Origin: Leptolyngbya sp. SIO1E4
GTDB taxonomy: Bacteria > Cyanobacteriota > Cyanobacteriia > Phormidesmidales > Phormidesmidaceae
Assembly: GCA_010672825.2 (NCBI GenBank)
Contig: JAAHFU020000004.1
Span: 372,001 to 436,000, forward strand
Reading direction: 5' to 3'
DNA: 64,000 bases
Shown here: positions 8,122-18,317 of the stretch, one piece after another
Numbering within the stretch: the stretch's first letter is position 1
Layout of the letters: each line of letters begins with the position of its first letter
Made by a program: the position numbers and the translations under genes
Notes under the pieces: generated by a model
Told to the model about the DNA's origin: nothing
The model's database searches: none
The model's input: only the letters and a program-made list of their open reading frames with translations

Positions 8122-10788
8122 ATGGATAGCCTTCTATCGCGCTTAACCCGCCGTCTCTTCAGGGTATGGTTCCTTTGCAGTTTACTGTTGGCCCTGGGGT
8201 TGGGGTCTCCCTCCCATCGCCTCTTTTTCCATTCCCCTGCCCTGGCCCAAGCCCCTCCCTCTGCGCAGCTTGTGCAAGATGGCGTTGATGCTTACAACCA
8301 GGGGGACTATGGTACTGCTATTGCTGCCTGGCAGCAGGCGTTGGAGACCTATCCCGCGAATGCCCCGGCTGACCGGGCCATCATTCACGAAAATTTGGCC
8401 CGCGCTTACCAGCGCGTGGGTGAAACCACTGCTGCGATTAATGCCTGGGAAGCGGCGGCTGAAGCCTACCAGCAAAGCGAAAACGCCACGCAGTTTGGGC
8501 GGATGTTGACGGAGCAGGCCCAAGCGTACATCAGTTTAGGACAGCACCAGCGCGCTGCAGAGCTGCTCTGTGGGGTAGACCCCGTGGCTGTTACTGAAGG
8601 ATCAGACTCATCCGTGGGCTGTGAAGGGGGGGCCTTCGCCATTGCAGAGGCCATGGACGATGGGGTGGGCCAGGCGGCAGCCCTAGGGAGTTTGGCTGAA
8701 ACCTACCGCCTGAGAGGAAACTATGACACGGCTCAAAGCCTCTTAGCAGTGGGGCTGCAGCGGGTCAGAACGCAGAATCTACCCCAGTATGAAGCACCAC
8801 TGCTCAACAGTTTAGGCAACACCTATGGGCGGCTGTCTCGAATTGCCGCTCGACGGGCTGAGGCGGCTGAGCTGTTAAACAGAACAGACATCGCTGAGGG
8901 ATTGTGGGCTGAGGCGACAGCGAGCGGAGACAGGGCGACCGATGCCTTTGACCAGGCGATCGCAGCGGCGACGGCACAGCCCGATGCCCCGACAGAATTG
9001 CGATCGCACCTCAGTCTCCTGGCTCTGTATCAAAGTCAGGACAATTTTGAGGCAATGCCTGCTTCTCGCCAGCGTCTGGGCGTGCTCATTGAGCAGCTGC
9101 CAGCCAGCCGCGAAACTGCTTATGCGGCCATCGCCCTGGCCAAGTCCTATGAGGCCAGCCGCAATTTTGACTGCCGAGCGTACCGTGAAAGCCCTGAAGC
9201 CACCCACTGGTTAGACACCGGGCGCCTGATCGCCGCTCGTATTCAAGACGATCGTGCTGAATCTTTTGCCCTCGGAGAACTGGGGCACCTGGAAGAATGC
9301 CGGGGCCGTCTGAATGAGGCCGCTCAACTGACGAATCGCGCCCAGCTTGCTGCCAGCAATGCCCTGGAGTCTGCCGACAGCCTTTACCTGTGGGAATGGC
9401 AAAGCGGTCGGATTTATCTTCGTCAAAACGAACCGGAAAAAGCCTTAGCCGCCTATGCTCAGGCGATCGCCACCCTGGAAGAGATTCGCACCGATATCCT
9501 CACGGCGGATCAAGAACTGCAGTTCGATTTTCGGGACACCGTGGCACCGATCTACCGGCAGTATATTGAGCTGCAGCTAGCCGCCGCCCCCGAAAGCGCC
9601 CACACAAAGCAGAGGGCACCCATGCGTCATGAGAGAATCTCAACGGTTTTAGAGACCGTAGACTCCCTCAGACTGGCTGAGTTACAAAACTTCTTTGGCA
9701 ATGACTGCATCTTGGTTGCCTCTGAGGGTGCTCGCGAGCGGCTACTGCAAAACGAACGCCAAACCGCCGTGATTAGTTCCGTGGTGCTCTCAGATCGACT
9801 TGCCCTCATTGCCAGTTTTGCTGACAACACCGCTAAAACAATTTGGGTTCAAGACAGCGAGGCCCTCAAGCAGACGGCCAACGAGTTTCAGCGGGGGTTA
9901 AAAAGATTCATCGTTCGATCTGCCTATGATAAGGGCCTGGCGCAAACGCTTTATCAGCAGCTCATCAGTGAGTTTGAAGCAGATTTCGCCGCTCGAGATA
10001 TCAACACCCTGGTGTTCATCCACGATGGCTTCTTGCGGAACATCCCGATGGCGGCGCTTCACGATGGTGAGCAGTACCTGATTCAGCGTTACGCCATCGC
10101 CACCACCCCTTCCCTGGGGCTGACCGCTGCTGGGGCGGCTCGTTCTCGGGATCTGCGAGCCTTGGCGGTGGGTCTCAGCCAAGCCACCGTCACAGAGAGT
10201 GGGCGAGCCTTTAATGCCTTGAATTTTGTCCCCGCTGAATTGGCCTCGATCGCTGAACAATTGCCTGGCAGCAAAACGTTGTTAGACGGAGAGTTTACAG
10301 AAGCACAGCTCAAAGTTGCGCTGGCGGAGACTCGCTATCCTATCCTGCATTTAGCCACCCATGGCCAGTTCAGCACGATTCCAGAAGACACGTTTGTCGT
10401 CACAGGCTCAGGGGAGGCCAACGCGTCCGAAGAGCTGACCTTTGGTGAGCTGGAAGCGCTGATTCGGGCAGCATCCCCCAATGCTGAACCGATTGATTTG
10501 ATCACCCTGACGGCCTGTGAGACTGCAACCGGGGATGATCGGGCCACGTTAGGGCTAGCGGGGGTGGCGATTCGTGCGGGTGCCAGAAGTGCGATCGCCT
10601 CCCTCTGGAAAGTCAACGATGAGACGGCGGCTGAATTGGTTGAAACCTTTTATCAAAGCTTGAATAACCCCACCTTGAGCAAGGCCCAAGCCCTGCAAGC
10701 GGCGCAAATCGCCGCCATTGAAGCGGCAGCTGAAACGGCCAATCCCGGCTATTGGGCTCCTCTGATCCTGGTGGGTAACTGGCAGTAA
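8122..10788 (+). CDS. Exported TPR-CHAT domain protein (caspase-like)
   Basis: 888 residues from ATG 8122. An N-terminal hydrophobic segment ends in a signal-peptidase-like site (HSPALAQAPP, about residue 42). Then come tetratricopeptide repeats (about 50-480; QDGVDAYNQGDYGTAIAAW, LGNTYGRLSR, LAAYAQAIATLEEIR) and a C-terminal CHAT domain (about 590-888). Catalytic residues of the caspase-like fold are present: His747 in HLATHGQFS and Cys799 in LITLTACETATGD. Predicted cysteine peptidase acting outside the cytoplasm. It is divergent from the TpsA-like gene; TPR-CHAT proteins are often near haemagglutinin genes in cyanobacteria, but the substrate is unknown. Confidence 0.88.
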   Translation: MDSLLSRLTRRLFRVWFLCSLLLALGLGSPSHRLFFHSPALAQAPPSAQLVQDGVDAYNQGDYGTAIAAWQQALETYPANAPADRAIIHENLARAYQRVGETTAAINAWEAAAEAYQQSENATQFGRMLTEQAQAYISLGQHQRAAELLCGVDPVAVTEGSDSSVGCEGGAFAIAEAMDDGVGQAAALGSLAETYRLRGNYDTAQSLLAVGLQRVRTQNLPQYEAPLLNSLGNTYGRLSRIAARRAEAAELLNRTDIAEGLWAEATASGDRATDAFDQAIAAATAQPDAPTELRSHLSLLALYQSQDNFEAMPASRQRLGVLIEQLPASRETAYAAIALAKSYEASRNFDCRAYRESPEATHWLDTGRLIAARIQDDRAESFALGELGHLEECRGRLNEAAQLTNRAQLAASNALESADSLYLWEWQSGRIYLRQNEPEKALAAYAQAIATLEEIRTDILTADQELQFDFRDTVAPIYRQYIELQLAAAPESAHTKQRAPMRHERISTVLETVDSLRLAELQNFFGNDCILVASEGARERLLQNERQTAVISSVVLSDRLALIASFADNTAKTIWVQDSEALKQTANEFQRGLKRFIVRSAYDKGLAQTLYQQLISEFEADFAARDINTLVFIHDGFLRNIPMAALHDGEQYLIQRYAIATTPSLGLTAAGAARSRDLRALAVGLSQATVTESGRAFNALNFVPAELASIAEQLPGSKTLLDGEFTEAQLKVALAETRYPILHLATHGQFSTIPEDTFVVTGSGEANASEELTFGELEALIRAASPNAEPIDLITLTACETATGDDRATLGLAGVAIRAGARSAIASLWKVNDETAAELVETFYQSLNNPTLSKAQALQAAQIAAIEAAAETANPGYWAPLILVGNWQ

Positions 10789-10875
10789 TACCCGGTCTCG
10801 TTTCTGAAACTACAGATCAGCTCCCTCCCAACCACCCATTGGCAATGGGCAGTGCTGCAGGCGGTGGGGTGGCGA

Positions 10876-10970
10876 TATAGCGGTGTGCATTTGGATCAAG
10901 TACACCCTAGACCCCAAACCCTAGACCCCGCCTTCACCAAAATGTACTGGATTGAACTGAATAGGGCTAT
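10876..10970 (+). repeat. Interspersed ~95-bp repeat, copy B
   Basis: Starts TATAGCGGTGTGCATTTGG and ends ATTGAACTGAATAGGGCTAT, with one internal 14-bp CCCTAGACCCCAAA unit. It belongs to a subtype (GGATTGAACTGAATAGGG) shared with the copy at 56580. Confidence 0.85.
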
Positions 10971-10996
10971 AGGTAGCGCTGCTTTGGAGAAAAGGC

Positions 10997-11092
10997 TATA
11001 GCGGTATGCAGGCTAATCAAGCACACCCTAGACCCCAAACCCTAGACCCTGTCTTGACCCAGATGTACTGGACTCAATTGAACAAGGCTAAC
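10997..11092 (+). repeat. Interspersed ~95-bp repeat, copy C (reference copy)
   Basis: Full copy: TATAGCGGTATGCAGGCTAA, 'tcaagcacac', CCCTAGACCCCAAA, 'ccctagaccctgtcttgacc', 'agatgtactggactcaattg' and AACAAGGCTA. The ends TATAGC...GCTA(TA) are inverted. It abuts, and supplies the stop codon of, the acyltransferase gene on the minus strand. Confidence 0.88.
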
Positions 11093-12485
11093 AGATCATC
11101 GCTTCCAGGGCCTGCTGTAACTCTTCGGTCAGATCCATCACGGCCTGCCTTGCCGCCCGATGGCTGCTTTGATATTGGGGCCAGCGATCGGTCACCGAGA
11201 TTGGCTCGCCAATGGTCAGAGTCGCTCGGCGATTGCCTAAGCGGGGACGACGGGGAAGTGTATCCCCCCGCAGGCGGGCTAGCATGTCAAACATGAGTAA
11301 GGTGATTTCAGCACACCGTTCGAAGGACGGCTTTTCCTTCAGGTAGGTCTGGGTAACCGCAACAAAGGTCTCCACCAAACGCATGTGTAACATCCGCAGG
11401 CTGGCTTCCTGCGCGAGCCAGTCCGCTAGGCCCCGATCTAAGGAGGATAGGGTGCGGCGATCGGGCAGGTCGTCCCGGTAGATATCGGTCCAACCTGCTT
11501 CCTCTAAACGGCGGCAGCGTTCTGCCAGGTTACCGTGAGCCGGGAGGCCAAAATACTGCTCACCCACCTGTAGGGCAGACTCCAAAAGTGCCTGCAGGCG
11601 CTCCGAGCAAGGGAGAGGGGGGTCAGGCTGGGGGAACCGTTGTTTCTGATGATAAAGACGACAATAAAACGCCTCCATTTTGCCCAGCAGATGTTCTCCC
11701 AGGCGCAGGATACGGGCATAGAAAGTCGCCTCCGGGGTTCCGATTTCATCGCCATTGCCCTTGTCAGGTAAACCACTGATGTGTTCCAGCTGGGTTAATA
11801 GCTGCCCCAAGCGCTGCCAGGCAGGCTGGATGTATTGATACTGAATACTAATCGGTACCGTGAAGACCGCTTCATGACGGTTCGCCTTCGCCAGATCGGC
11901 GACACACCAGAAGGCTAACTGAGCTGTCCCGGGCTCCAAGGGGCCGACCCGCTCACTATGACCGTTGGTTGCCCCCTCGGGAGCCATGGCCATGGGCCAA
12001 GCCCCTTGACTCAGCAGCGTCCGTGCCTGTCGTAGCCCTGACCAATCGGGTTGCCGCCCCCGGCGAATAGGAATCCCCCCCAGGTGAGAAAGTGCCCAAC
12101 CCAGCCAGCGCCCTCCCCAAAGGGGCATACCCCGCTCGTAAAGGAAATGGGTATGGATCGGCGTATGTAGCTGAATGCCTTGCTGCCGAGCGGCTTGAGG
12201 CACGGCTCTGGATAACAGGTACAGGCCACAAAGGGGGTCGTCGACTTCGACGTGGCGAAAGGCCATTAGAAGCCGCAGCTGACCTTGCTGAAACTGGTGA
12301 TAAAGCTCCGCTAGCACTGCTCCATTAACGACCTCAATTTGGGTAATGCCAGCGGGGAGCCACGGCCACAACCGCAGCTGCAGCAGGGTCGGTAAGAACT
12401 GGTGAACAGCCCGCAAAAGCCAGGGGTTGTAGGCCGGGGGAATAAAGCTTAGTCGAGATTGAACCTGGCGAACAAATTGAGGCAA
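11088..12485 (-). CDS. PlsC-like 1-acyl-sn-glycerol-3-phosphate acyltransferase family protein
   Basis: A 465-residue protein with PlsC-type motifs: an HxxxxD-like box at residues 78-83 (FRHVEVDDPL) and PEGATNGHSERVGPLEPG at 169-186, the motif that binds the glycerophosphate. A hydrophobic start fits membrane association. At 465 residues it is longer than a typical PlsC (~240), with a C-terminal helical extension of unknown role seen in a cyanobacterial subfamily. The start appears to be a TTG at 12485. The stop codon lies inside a repeat copy. Substrate not determined. Confidence 0.75.
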   Translation of the reverse strand: MPQFVRQVQSRLSFIPPAYNPWLLRAVHQFLPTLLQLRLWPWLPAGITQIEVVNGAVLAELYHQFQQGQLRLLMAFRHVEVDDPLCGLYLLSRAVPQAARQQGIQLHTPIHTHFLYERGMPLWGGRWLGWALSHLGGIPIRRGRQPDWSGLRQARTLLSQGAWPMAMAPEGATNGHSERVGPLEPGTAQLAFWCVADLAKANRHEAVFTVPISIQYQYIQPAWQRLGQLLTQLEHISGLPDKGNGDEIGTPEATFYARILRLGEHLLGKMEAFYCRLYHQKQRFPQPDPPLPCSERLQALLESALQVGEQYFGLPAHGNLAERCRRLEEAGWTDIYRDDLPDRRTLSSLDRGLADWLAQEASLRMLHMRLVETFVAVTQTYLKEKPSFERCAEITLLMFDMLARLRGDTLPRRPRLGNRRATLTIGEPISVTDRWPQYQSSHRAARQAVMDLTEELQQALEAMIC

Positions 12486-12639
12486 ATGGGGTCTCCAACT
12501 GTCAGATTTTTACCACCTACTTACTATCACCACACCGGCAGTTGCCGATTGCCCAACCACCAACTGATATTCAGAGCGCAGTCTGGCAGTGATGTTAGCA
12601 AGGCATCATCAAGCCTTAAATGAAACCATTGAGAGGGTC

Positions 12640-13332
12640 TTAAGCCAAGTCTTTGAAACTGGTCTCTGATTGCAATCGGTATCCCGCCCCGCGCACAGTT
12701 TTAATCAGCCCTTTGCCCAGCTTACGACGCAGATGACCCACGTAGACATCAACAATATTGGATCCTGGATCATAGTCATACCCCCAAACCTGATCGAGTA
12801 ATTCCTGACGGCTCCAGACGCGACCGGGCTGTTGGGCAAACATTTCAAGCAGCGTAAACTCGCGCGTCGATAGCTCAACCTTATGATTCTGGTAATGAAC
12901 GGTTCGCTGGCGCAGATCCAACACCAGTGAATCGACCCGCAGCATCAGCATTGCAGAGGTGTTGGATGTTTGCTGATGACGCAACTGAACCCGAATACGG
13001 GCAAGCAACTCCATGGGTGAAAAGGGTTTGGTGACATAATCTTCGGCTCCGGCTTCAAGCGCCCTCACCTTATCTTGCACATCTTGAATCACCGTCAGGA
13101 CAATGATGGGAAACTTTTCACCGCGCCCTCTCAGTTCCTCAATAACCTCGATACCCCTTTTCTCGGGCAGCCCTAAATCCAGAATTAGCAGCTCAATCTG
13201 GTCAGTATGTGCCAGATCCACCGCTTGTTGTCCTGTCTCGGCAACCAGCGTGACAAATCCGTGAGCTTGCAATGCCTTTTCCAGAAAGGCAGCAATGCGG
13301 GGTTCATCTTCGGCGATCAAAATTCGGGTCAT
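12640..13332 (-). CDS. OmpR/PhoB-family response regulator
   Basis: A 230-residue regulator: receiver domain (1-118) with acidic pocket AEDE, phosphoacceptor Asp52 (LLILDLGLPE) and Lys in YVTKPF, then a winged-helix DNA-binding domain (about 128-224; LSTREFTLLEMFAQQPGRVW and VDVYVGHLRRKLG). Its ATG overlaps the stop of the upstream histidine kinase gene by four bases, so the two are translationally coupled. It resembles the RppA/CopR-type regulators; the signal is unknown. Confidence 0.92.
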   Translation of the reverse strand: MTRILIAEDEPRIAAFLEKALQAHGFVTLVAETGQQAVDLAHTDQIELLILDLGLPEKRGIEVIEELRGRGEKFPIIVLTVIQDVQDKVRALEAGAEDYVTKPFSPMELLARIRVQLRHQQTSNTSAMLMLRVDSLVLDLRQRTVHYQNHKVELSTREFTLLEMFAQQPGRVWSRQELLDQVWGYDYDPGSNIVDVYVGHLRRKLGKGLIKTVRGAGYRLQSETSFKDLA

Positions 13333-14762
13333 GGGGCTTCGGTTTCCTGAGGAGGATCTAGGGGCAGAATGATGTCGAACTGGGACCCTTTTCCTAAAGC
13401 GCTGGAGAGGTGTACATGCCCACCATGCGCTTCGGCAATCGCTTTAACAATGGATAACCCTAACCCCGCCCCCTGTGACTTGGTGCGAGCGGTATCAACG
13501 CGGGCAAAACGCTGCATGACTCGTTCTTGATAGGCTTCAGCGATACCGGTACCGGTATCGCGAACGCTAAAGCAAACCCCTTCTTGAACTCGCTTAGAGC
13601 TGAGGGTAATCATGCCAGTTGCGTCAGTGTGCTCAGCAGCGTTTTGCAGCAGATTCATAACAGCCTGAGTGATGCGTTGGCGATCGCCCACGATCCGAAT
13701 GGACGCTTTGGTGGTCACTCGCCAATTTCGCGGTGCCAGGGCTTTGGCCTTGGCAAAGAGTGTGTCAGTTAAGCGATGAACATCGATTAGCTCCAGACTT
13801 AAAAAGTCAGGGCGTTCGGCTCGGGCTAGCAAAAGTAAATCATTGACCAGGCGACTCATCCGGTTGAGTTCATCTTGGACGAGATCCAGCGTTTCATATT
13901 CTTTCCCGAGAGATGAACCCAACATTTCAAGGTGTCCTTGAATCACTGTGATCGGGGTTTGAAACTCGTGACTCGCATCATTGATAAAGTTTCGCTGGGT
14001 GGCAAAGGAGGCCCGCAGCCGATCCAGCATTCTGTTAAAGGTAATCGTGAGTTCAGAAATTTCGGTGGGTCCCCGCACAGGAATGGAATGCTTTGAGGTG
14101 TTCAGATCGTGAATAGAACGGGCTGTTTCGGTCAAAACCCGTAACGGTGACAACACCCGCCCAGTCACTGCCCAAGCTAGGATGAGGGCGATTAAAAACA
14201 CAACTCCGATAACCCAGCTCGCAACCCACACAGCCTGGTCAATTTCTGACTGCAAATTCTTGCGAGAGTAGGCAACTACAAATACCCCCTCGTTTGTTCC
14301 AGGGGGGTGGATGGGATAAGCGGAATAGAGAATGGCGCCTGATGGGTCGAGGGTCTGATTATGTATGGGAGCCTTTAGCTGGGCCAGCCTATCAAGTGAT
14401 GCTTGATTCTTTTTGAAATCATTCGGCAAGGCAATGGGACTTGACTGGTACAGCCTTCCATTGAGAAAAGTAATCAGAAATTCATCGTTTGCAGGAACGT
14501 TGCGAGATAGGAAGACATCAAAAATAGCTGCTACATTATTTCCAAAGGGCTTTCCAGTTGCAGGGTCTCGACCACCCTCGAGCCGTTGAACTTCTTCAAT
14601 TTCTTGATTTAGCGATCGCTGAATCCGCTCCAGCATCTGCGCTGACAGAATCTGCCGAATTGTGACCACTGATATCACAATCGACAAAGAAATTAATGCT
14701 GCGAGCCAGAAAATAATCTGAGTTCGCACACTAGCCAGGAGTCTACGCCAGCGCCAGGCCAT
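13329..14762 (-). CDS. Membrane sensor histidine kinase
   Basis: A 477-residue kinase with two membrane segments (about 15-40 and 178-200) enclosing a ~135-residue periplasmic sensor region, then HAMP (about 200-255), HisKA with phospho-His265 in NDASHEFQTPITVIQGH, and HATPase with N-box LLQNAAEHT and G-boxes VRDTGTGI and GAGLGLSIVKAIAEAHGG. It is encoded upstream of and overlapping its response regulator. The sensor region was not assigned to a family. Confidence 0.93.
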   Translation of the reverse strand: MAWRWRRLLASVRTQIIFWLAALISLSIVISVVTIRQILSAQMLERIQRSLNQEIEEVQRLEGGRDPATGKPFGNNVAAIFDVFLSRNVPANDEFLITFLNGRLYQSSPIALPNDFKKNQASLDRLAQLKAPIHNQTLDPSGAILYSAYPIHPPGTNEGVFVVAYSRKNLQSEIDQAVWVASWVIGVVFLIALILAWAVTGRVLSPLRVLTETARSIHDLNTSKHSIPVRGPTEISELTITFNRMLDRLRASFATQRNFINDASHEFQTPITVIQGHLEMLGSSLGKEYETLDLVQDELNRMSRLVNDLLLLARAERPDFLSLELIDVHRLTDTLFAKAKALAPRNWRVTTKASIRIVGDRQRITQAVMNLLQNAAEHTDATGMITLSSKRVQEGVCFSVRDTGTGIAEAYQERVMQRFARVDTARTKSQGAGLGLSIVKAIAEAHGGHVHLSSALGKGSQFDIILPLDPPQETEAP

Positions 14763-15135
14763 AGAAATGCCGTGTCAAAAGATCGCCCAATCTCAAATTC
14801 TAATTTATAACGATTTGCCTGTAGATAACCCTAGACCCTAGCCCCGGTCTTGACCGATGTACTGGAGTCAAAGGTGACGCCATGACGCTATGGATGATTG
14901 GCACTACACAGCATCCAAATCCTTTGATAGCAAGGGACATGGCGCTAGATGAAATTCTTTTCATCTAGATCGCAAACTGCGTTCATGACAAGCAGAAAAC
15001 TCATATGATTTGATGCGGTCACATGGTTTGATGCGATTGTGATTGACCTATCGAAGGATCGACAGGCTATAGGGCGAGGTCAGTCATAGATAGAACCTGT
15101 TTATTTATCCAATTGTTTTGGAGCCTTTAGCTGTG
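14763..15135. promoter_or_regulatory. Divergent intergenic region with perfect hairpin and repeat fragment
   Basis: 373 bp between the histidine kinase gene and the poly-Asp gene. It contains a fragment of the interspersed repeat (14826-14871) and a perfect inverted repeat CTAGATGAAA / TTTCATCTAG (14945-14954, 14959-14968) with a 4-nt loop, a possible operator or mRNA hairpin. Promoters for both genes should be here; none is assigned. Confidence 0.5.
14826..14871 (+). repeat. Interspersed repeat, fragment D
   Basis: Keeps only the middle and right parts: CCCTAGACCCTAGCCCC, GTCTTGACC and GATGTACTGGAGTCAA. The left end and the right terminus are missing. Confidence 0.65.
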
Positions 15136-15876
<741 letters not shown>

Positions 15877-15930
15877 AGATCGTCAACATGATGGCAACTG
15901 AAGATCGCCAACATAGAGAGCCAGCCCAAG

Positions 15931-17517
15931 ATGACAGCAGTAGGAAATTGGAAATCGTGTTTGGGCGATCGCCCCTCTAACGATTTGTGGAATGCACTGT
16001 CGGAGGAGGCGCAGGTCATTGCTTGCCTCAGAGTGGAGGCAGATCTTCTGACCGCTGAACGCATCGAAGAACTCTGCTCTCGCGATCTGGATTGGTCAGT
16101 GGTGCTGCACTTGGCCAGCCAAAACGATGTATCGAGGCTGCTGTATCAGAATCTGTCTGAGATCTACCCAGAGGCAGTTCCAGTTTGGGTGCTTGAGCAG
16201 CTGCAGCAATCGTTTCAAGCAGGGTTGCTACGGAGCTGCTACCTGGCTCAAGAGCTCCTACAAATTCTCGATTTGTTGTCTCAACGGGGCATTTCAGCCT
16301 TGGCTTACAAAGGGCCAGCCCTTGCAATGGCCCTTTATGGTGGGCTGGCTGTTCGCCCCTTTTGCGATCTAGATATCTTGATTCATCCCAACGATTGGCT
16401 CAGGACAAAGGCAGTCCTGATGGCAGCGGGCTATGACACCCTAGCCGTTGACGATCGACTCGAGATGAGGAATGTCTGGTCAGACAATGAGCGAGACTTT
16501 GTTCACCGAGATAGGGGAGTCGTGCTGGACTTACACTGGAAGCTGATGCCTGAGTTTTTCCCGACTGATTTAACAGTGGAAGATCTCTGGTCTCGGCGCC
16601 AGTCGGTGACTGTTCTGGGTGCAATCGTGGAAAGCCTTGGGACTGAAGACCGACTGCTGGCACTCTGCGTTCACGGTGCTAAGGAATGCTGGAGTAAGCT
16701 GAAGTGGCTGATGGATGTATCGCAGCTGCTGCGGCAGTCTCCTGGGGTAGATTGGCAAGCTGTGATAGCGCAAGCTAAGCAGGCCCATTTGTATCGGATT
16801 CTCTTATTAGGAGTAGGGCTAGCCCATACGCTTTTGGATGCGCCTATTCCCGCTGATTTGGTGAGTCAGATCCAAACTGATGCCACGCTGAAGTCATTGA
16901 TGCACCAAAGCTGCTGCTATATGTTTGGCGTTAATGTAAGCCCATACCGCCGATGGTCGCCGACACGATTTCGCCTCAACACGCGTGAATGCTGGCAGGA
17001 TTGGGTCACTTACGGCATTCGGCGAATGCTAGTACCCAATGTCCGCGATCGCCAGCTAGTAACGCTACCGTCGTCATGGGCGTGGCTGTATGTTCTCATT
17101 CGTCCATTCAGGCTAGCTGGTGAGAAATTGGGTTGGGTGACTCGCCCACAATTGGGCAGAGACCCAAAGACTGCTCACTTACAAGAAGTGTCTGAGCGTA
17201 GGCGCGATTCTCCACAGGAGCTCTCTTCATGCTGCAATGAACAAGCAATGCAGAGCAAGCGCCCGAAGATTCGAGCCGATCTCAGCATCTACTCTTTAGG
17301 AACTGAGCGCATCATCTACTGCCCCCAGCAGGAGATGGGGGTAGCGCTGAATCCTTCATCAACCGCCATTCTAGAAAGCTGTGATGGTCAATGTACCTTA
17401 GCTGAAATCGCGGCCCAAGTCGCGCACCGGTTTGACAAACCGATAGAAACCGTCGTTGAAGACGTGTACGCAGCTGTGCTAGAGCTTCAGCGGCTGGGCG
17501 TACTGGAGGAAACCTGA
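15931..17517 (+). CDS. Nucleotidyltransferase (NTP_transf_5-like) fused to a C-terminal PqqD-like domain
   Basis: A 528-residue two-domain protein. Residues 1-400 match the uncharacterised nucleotidyltransferase family seen in RiPP clusters: AYKGPALAMALYGG (126-138), VRPFCDLDILI (141-151; Asp146 and Asp148 as metal ligands) and VVLDLHW (197-203). After a linker (405-445), residues 446-528 are PqqD-like (LNPSSTAILESCDGQCTLAEI), the leader-peptide recognition fold of RiPP enzymes. It starts 54 bp after the poly-Asp gene and its stop overlaps the start of the HPr-kinase-like gene. Likely a tailoring enzyme for a peptide or protein substrate; the nucleotide or sugar donor is unknown. Confidence 0.82.
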   Translation: MTAVGNWKSCLGDRPSNDLWNALSEEAQVIACLRVEADLLTAERIEELCSRDLDWSVVLHLASQNDVSRLLYQNLSEIYPEAVPVWVLEQLQQSFQAGLLRSCYLAQELLQILDLLSQRGISALAYKGPALAMALYGGLAVRPFCDLDILIHPNDWLRTKAVLMAAGYDTLAVDDRLEMRNVWSDNERDFVHRDRGVVLDLHWKLMPEFFPTDLTVEDLWSRRQSVTVLGAIVESLGTEDRLLALCVHGAKECWSKLKWLMDVSQLLRQSPGVDWQAVIAQAKQAHLYRILLLGVGLAHTLLDAPIPADLVSQIQTDATLKSLMHQSCCYMFGVNVSPYRRWSPTRFRLNTRECWQDWVTYGIRRMLVPNVRDRQLVTLPSSWAWLYVLIRPFRLAGEKLGWVTRPQLGRDPKTAHLQEVSERRRDSPQELSSCCNEQAMQSKRPKIRADLSIYSLGTERIIYCPQQEMGVALNPSSTAILESCDGQCTLAEIAAQVAHRFDKPIETVVEDVYAAVLELQRLGVLEET

Positions 17518-18317
17518 TGGGACAATTGCTCACAATTGGCTTTGGCTCACATCAGGTCTCAATCAAGGCAGACTGTCCCGAGATTATCCAACAAATTGAA
17601 TTGTGGTTTCAGGCGATGCTGGTACCCCAAGCAGCCCCCGCTTCTCCACGGCTGCTGGTTTCTGGAGACTTTGGCAAGTATCGGCTGCAAAATAGCAGTG
17701 GCCTGGATCGATCCTTCACATCCACTTTGTGGCTACTCCAAGCCATCAAGTATGAGGTTGTCACCAGCCTGATTGAAGCCAACTCTCACCTGCTGTGGTT
17801 CCATGCAGGGGCGATTGCCCAAGGCCACAAAGGGTTGCTCATCGCCTCTCCTAGCGGCGGCGGCAAAAGTACTCTGACCAGCCGCCTGTGCCAGCAGGGA
17901 TGGCGCTATCTGTCAGATGACGCGGTGCCTCTAGATTTGCACACTGGGAAGCTATTCCCCTTCCCACAGACACCCCGAGTCCGCCAACCGTCTAAAACTT
18001 TAGTTTCATCCAACAAGCTGGCAAGTTTGCCCAAATCTGAGGTGGTGTTGACAGGCGATCGCCTGTGCACCCGTCCTGTGTCACTCAGCGGCATCGTTTT
18101 CCCTCGGTTTAGCCCAGACGAGCCGGCTCGTCTGAGTTTGATGTCTTCTAGCCAAGCTCTGCTCAGTCTATTAAAAAACTGTATTAACTTTACTCACCAC
18201 AAAAAGAAGGCGATTGAAGCCCTGTGTCAACTGATCCAACCCTGCCCGGCAGCAGCCCTTCACTTTTCAGATGCAGAGACGGCGATCGCTCATCTCATTT
18301 CCTGGTGGGAGGGATAG
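17517..18317 (+). CDS. HPr kinase-like (HprK-related) kinase
   Basis: 266 residues; ATG at 17517 shares a base with the TGA of the preceding gene and has GGAGG just upstream, so translation is coupled. It has HprK-like features: HAGAI (96-100), a P-loop SPSGGGKSTL (111-120) and LSDDAVPLD (132-140). It lacks the HprK N-terminal domain, and 266 residues is short. Kinases of this type phosphorylate RiPP precursor peptides (for example in paeninodin-type lasso clusters). Here the probable target is a product of the same operon, but that is inference. Confidence 0.82.
   Translation: MGQLLTIGFGSHQVSIKADCPEIIQQIELWFQAMLVPQAAPASPRLLVSGDFGKYRLQNSSGLDRSFTSTLWLLQAIKYEVVTSLIEANSHLLWFHAGAIAQGHKGLLIASPSGGGKSTLTSRLCQQGWRYLSDDAVPLDLHTGKLFPFPQTPRVRQPSKTLVSSNKLASLPKSEVVLTGDRLCTRPVSLSGIVFPRFSPDEPARLSLMSSSQALLSLLKNCINFTHHKKKAIEALCQLIQPCPAAALHFSDAETAIAHLISWWEG

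Noticed and set aside
10876-11092. CRISPR-like pair of repeats
   Set aside because: Only two copies in tandem with no regular spacers; other copies are scattered through the window with TATAGC ends, so they are interspersed elements.
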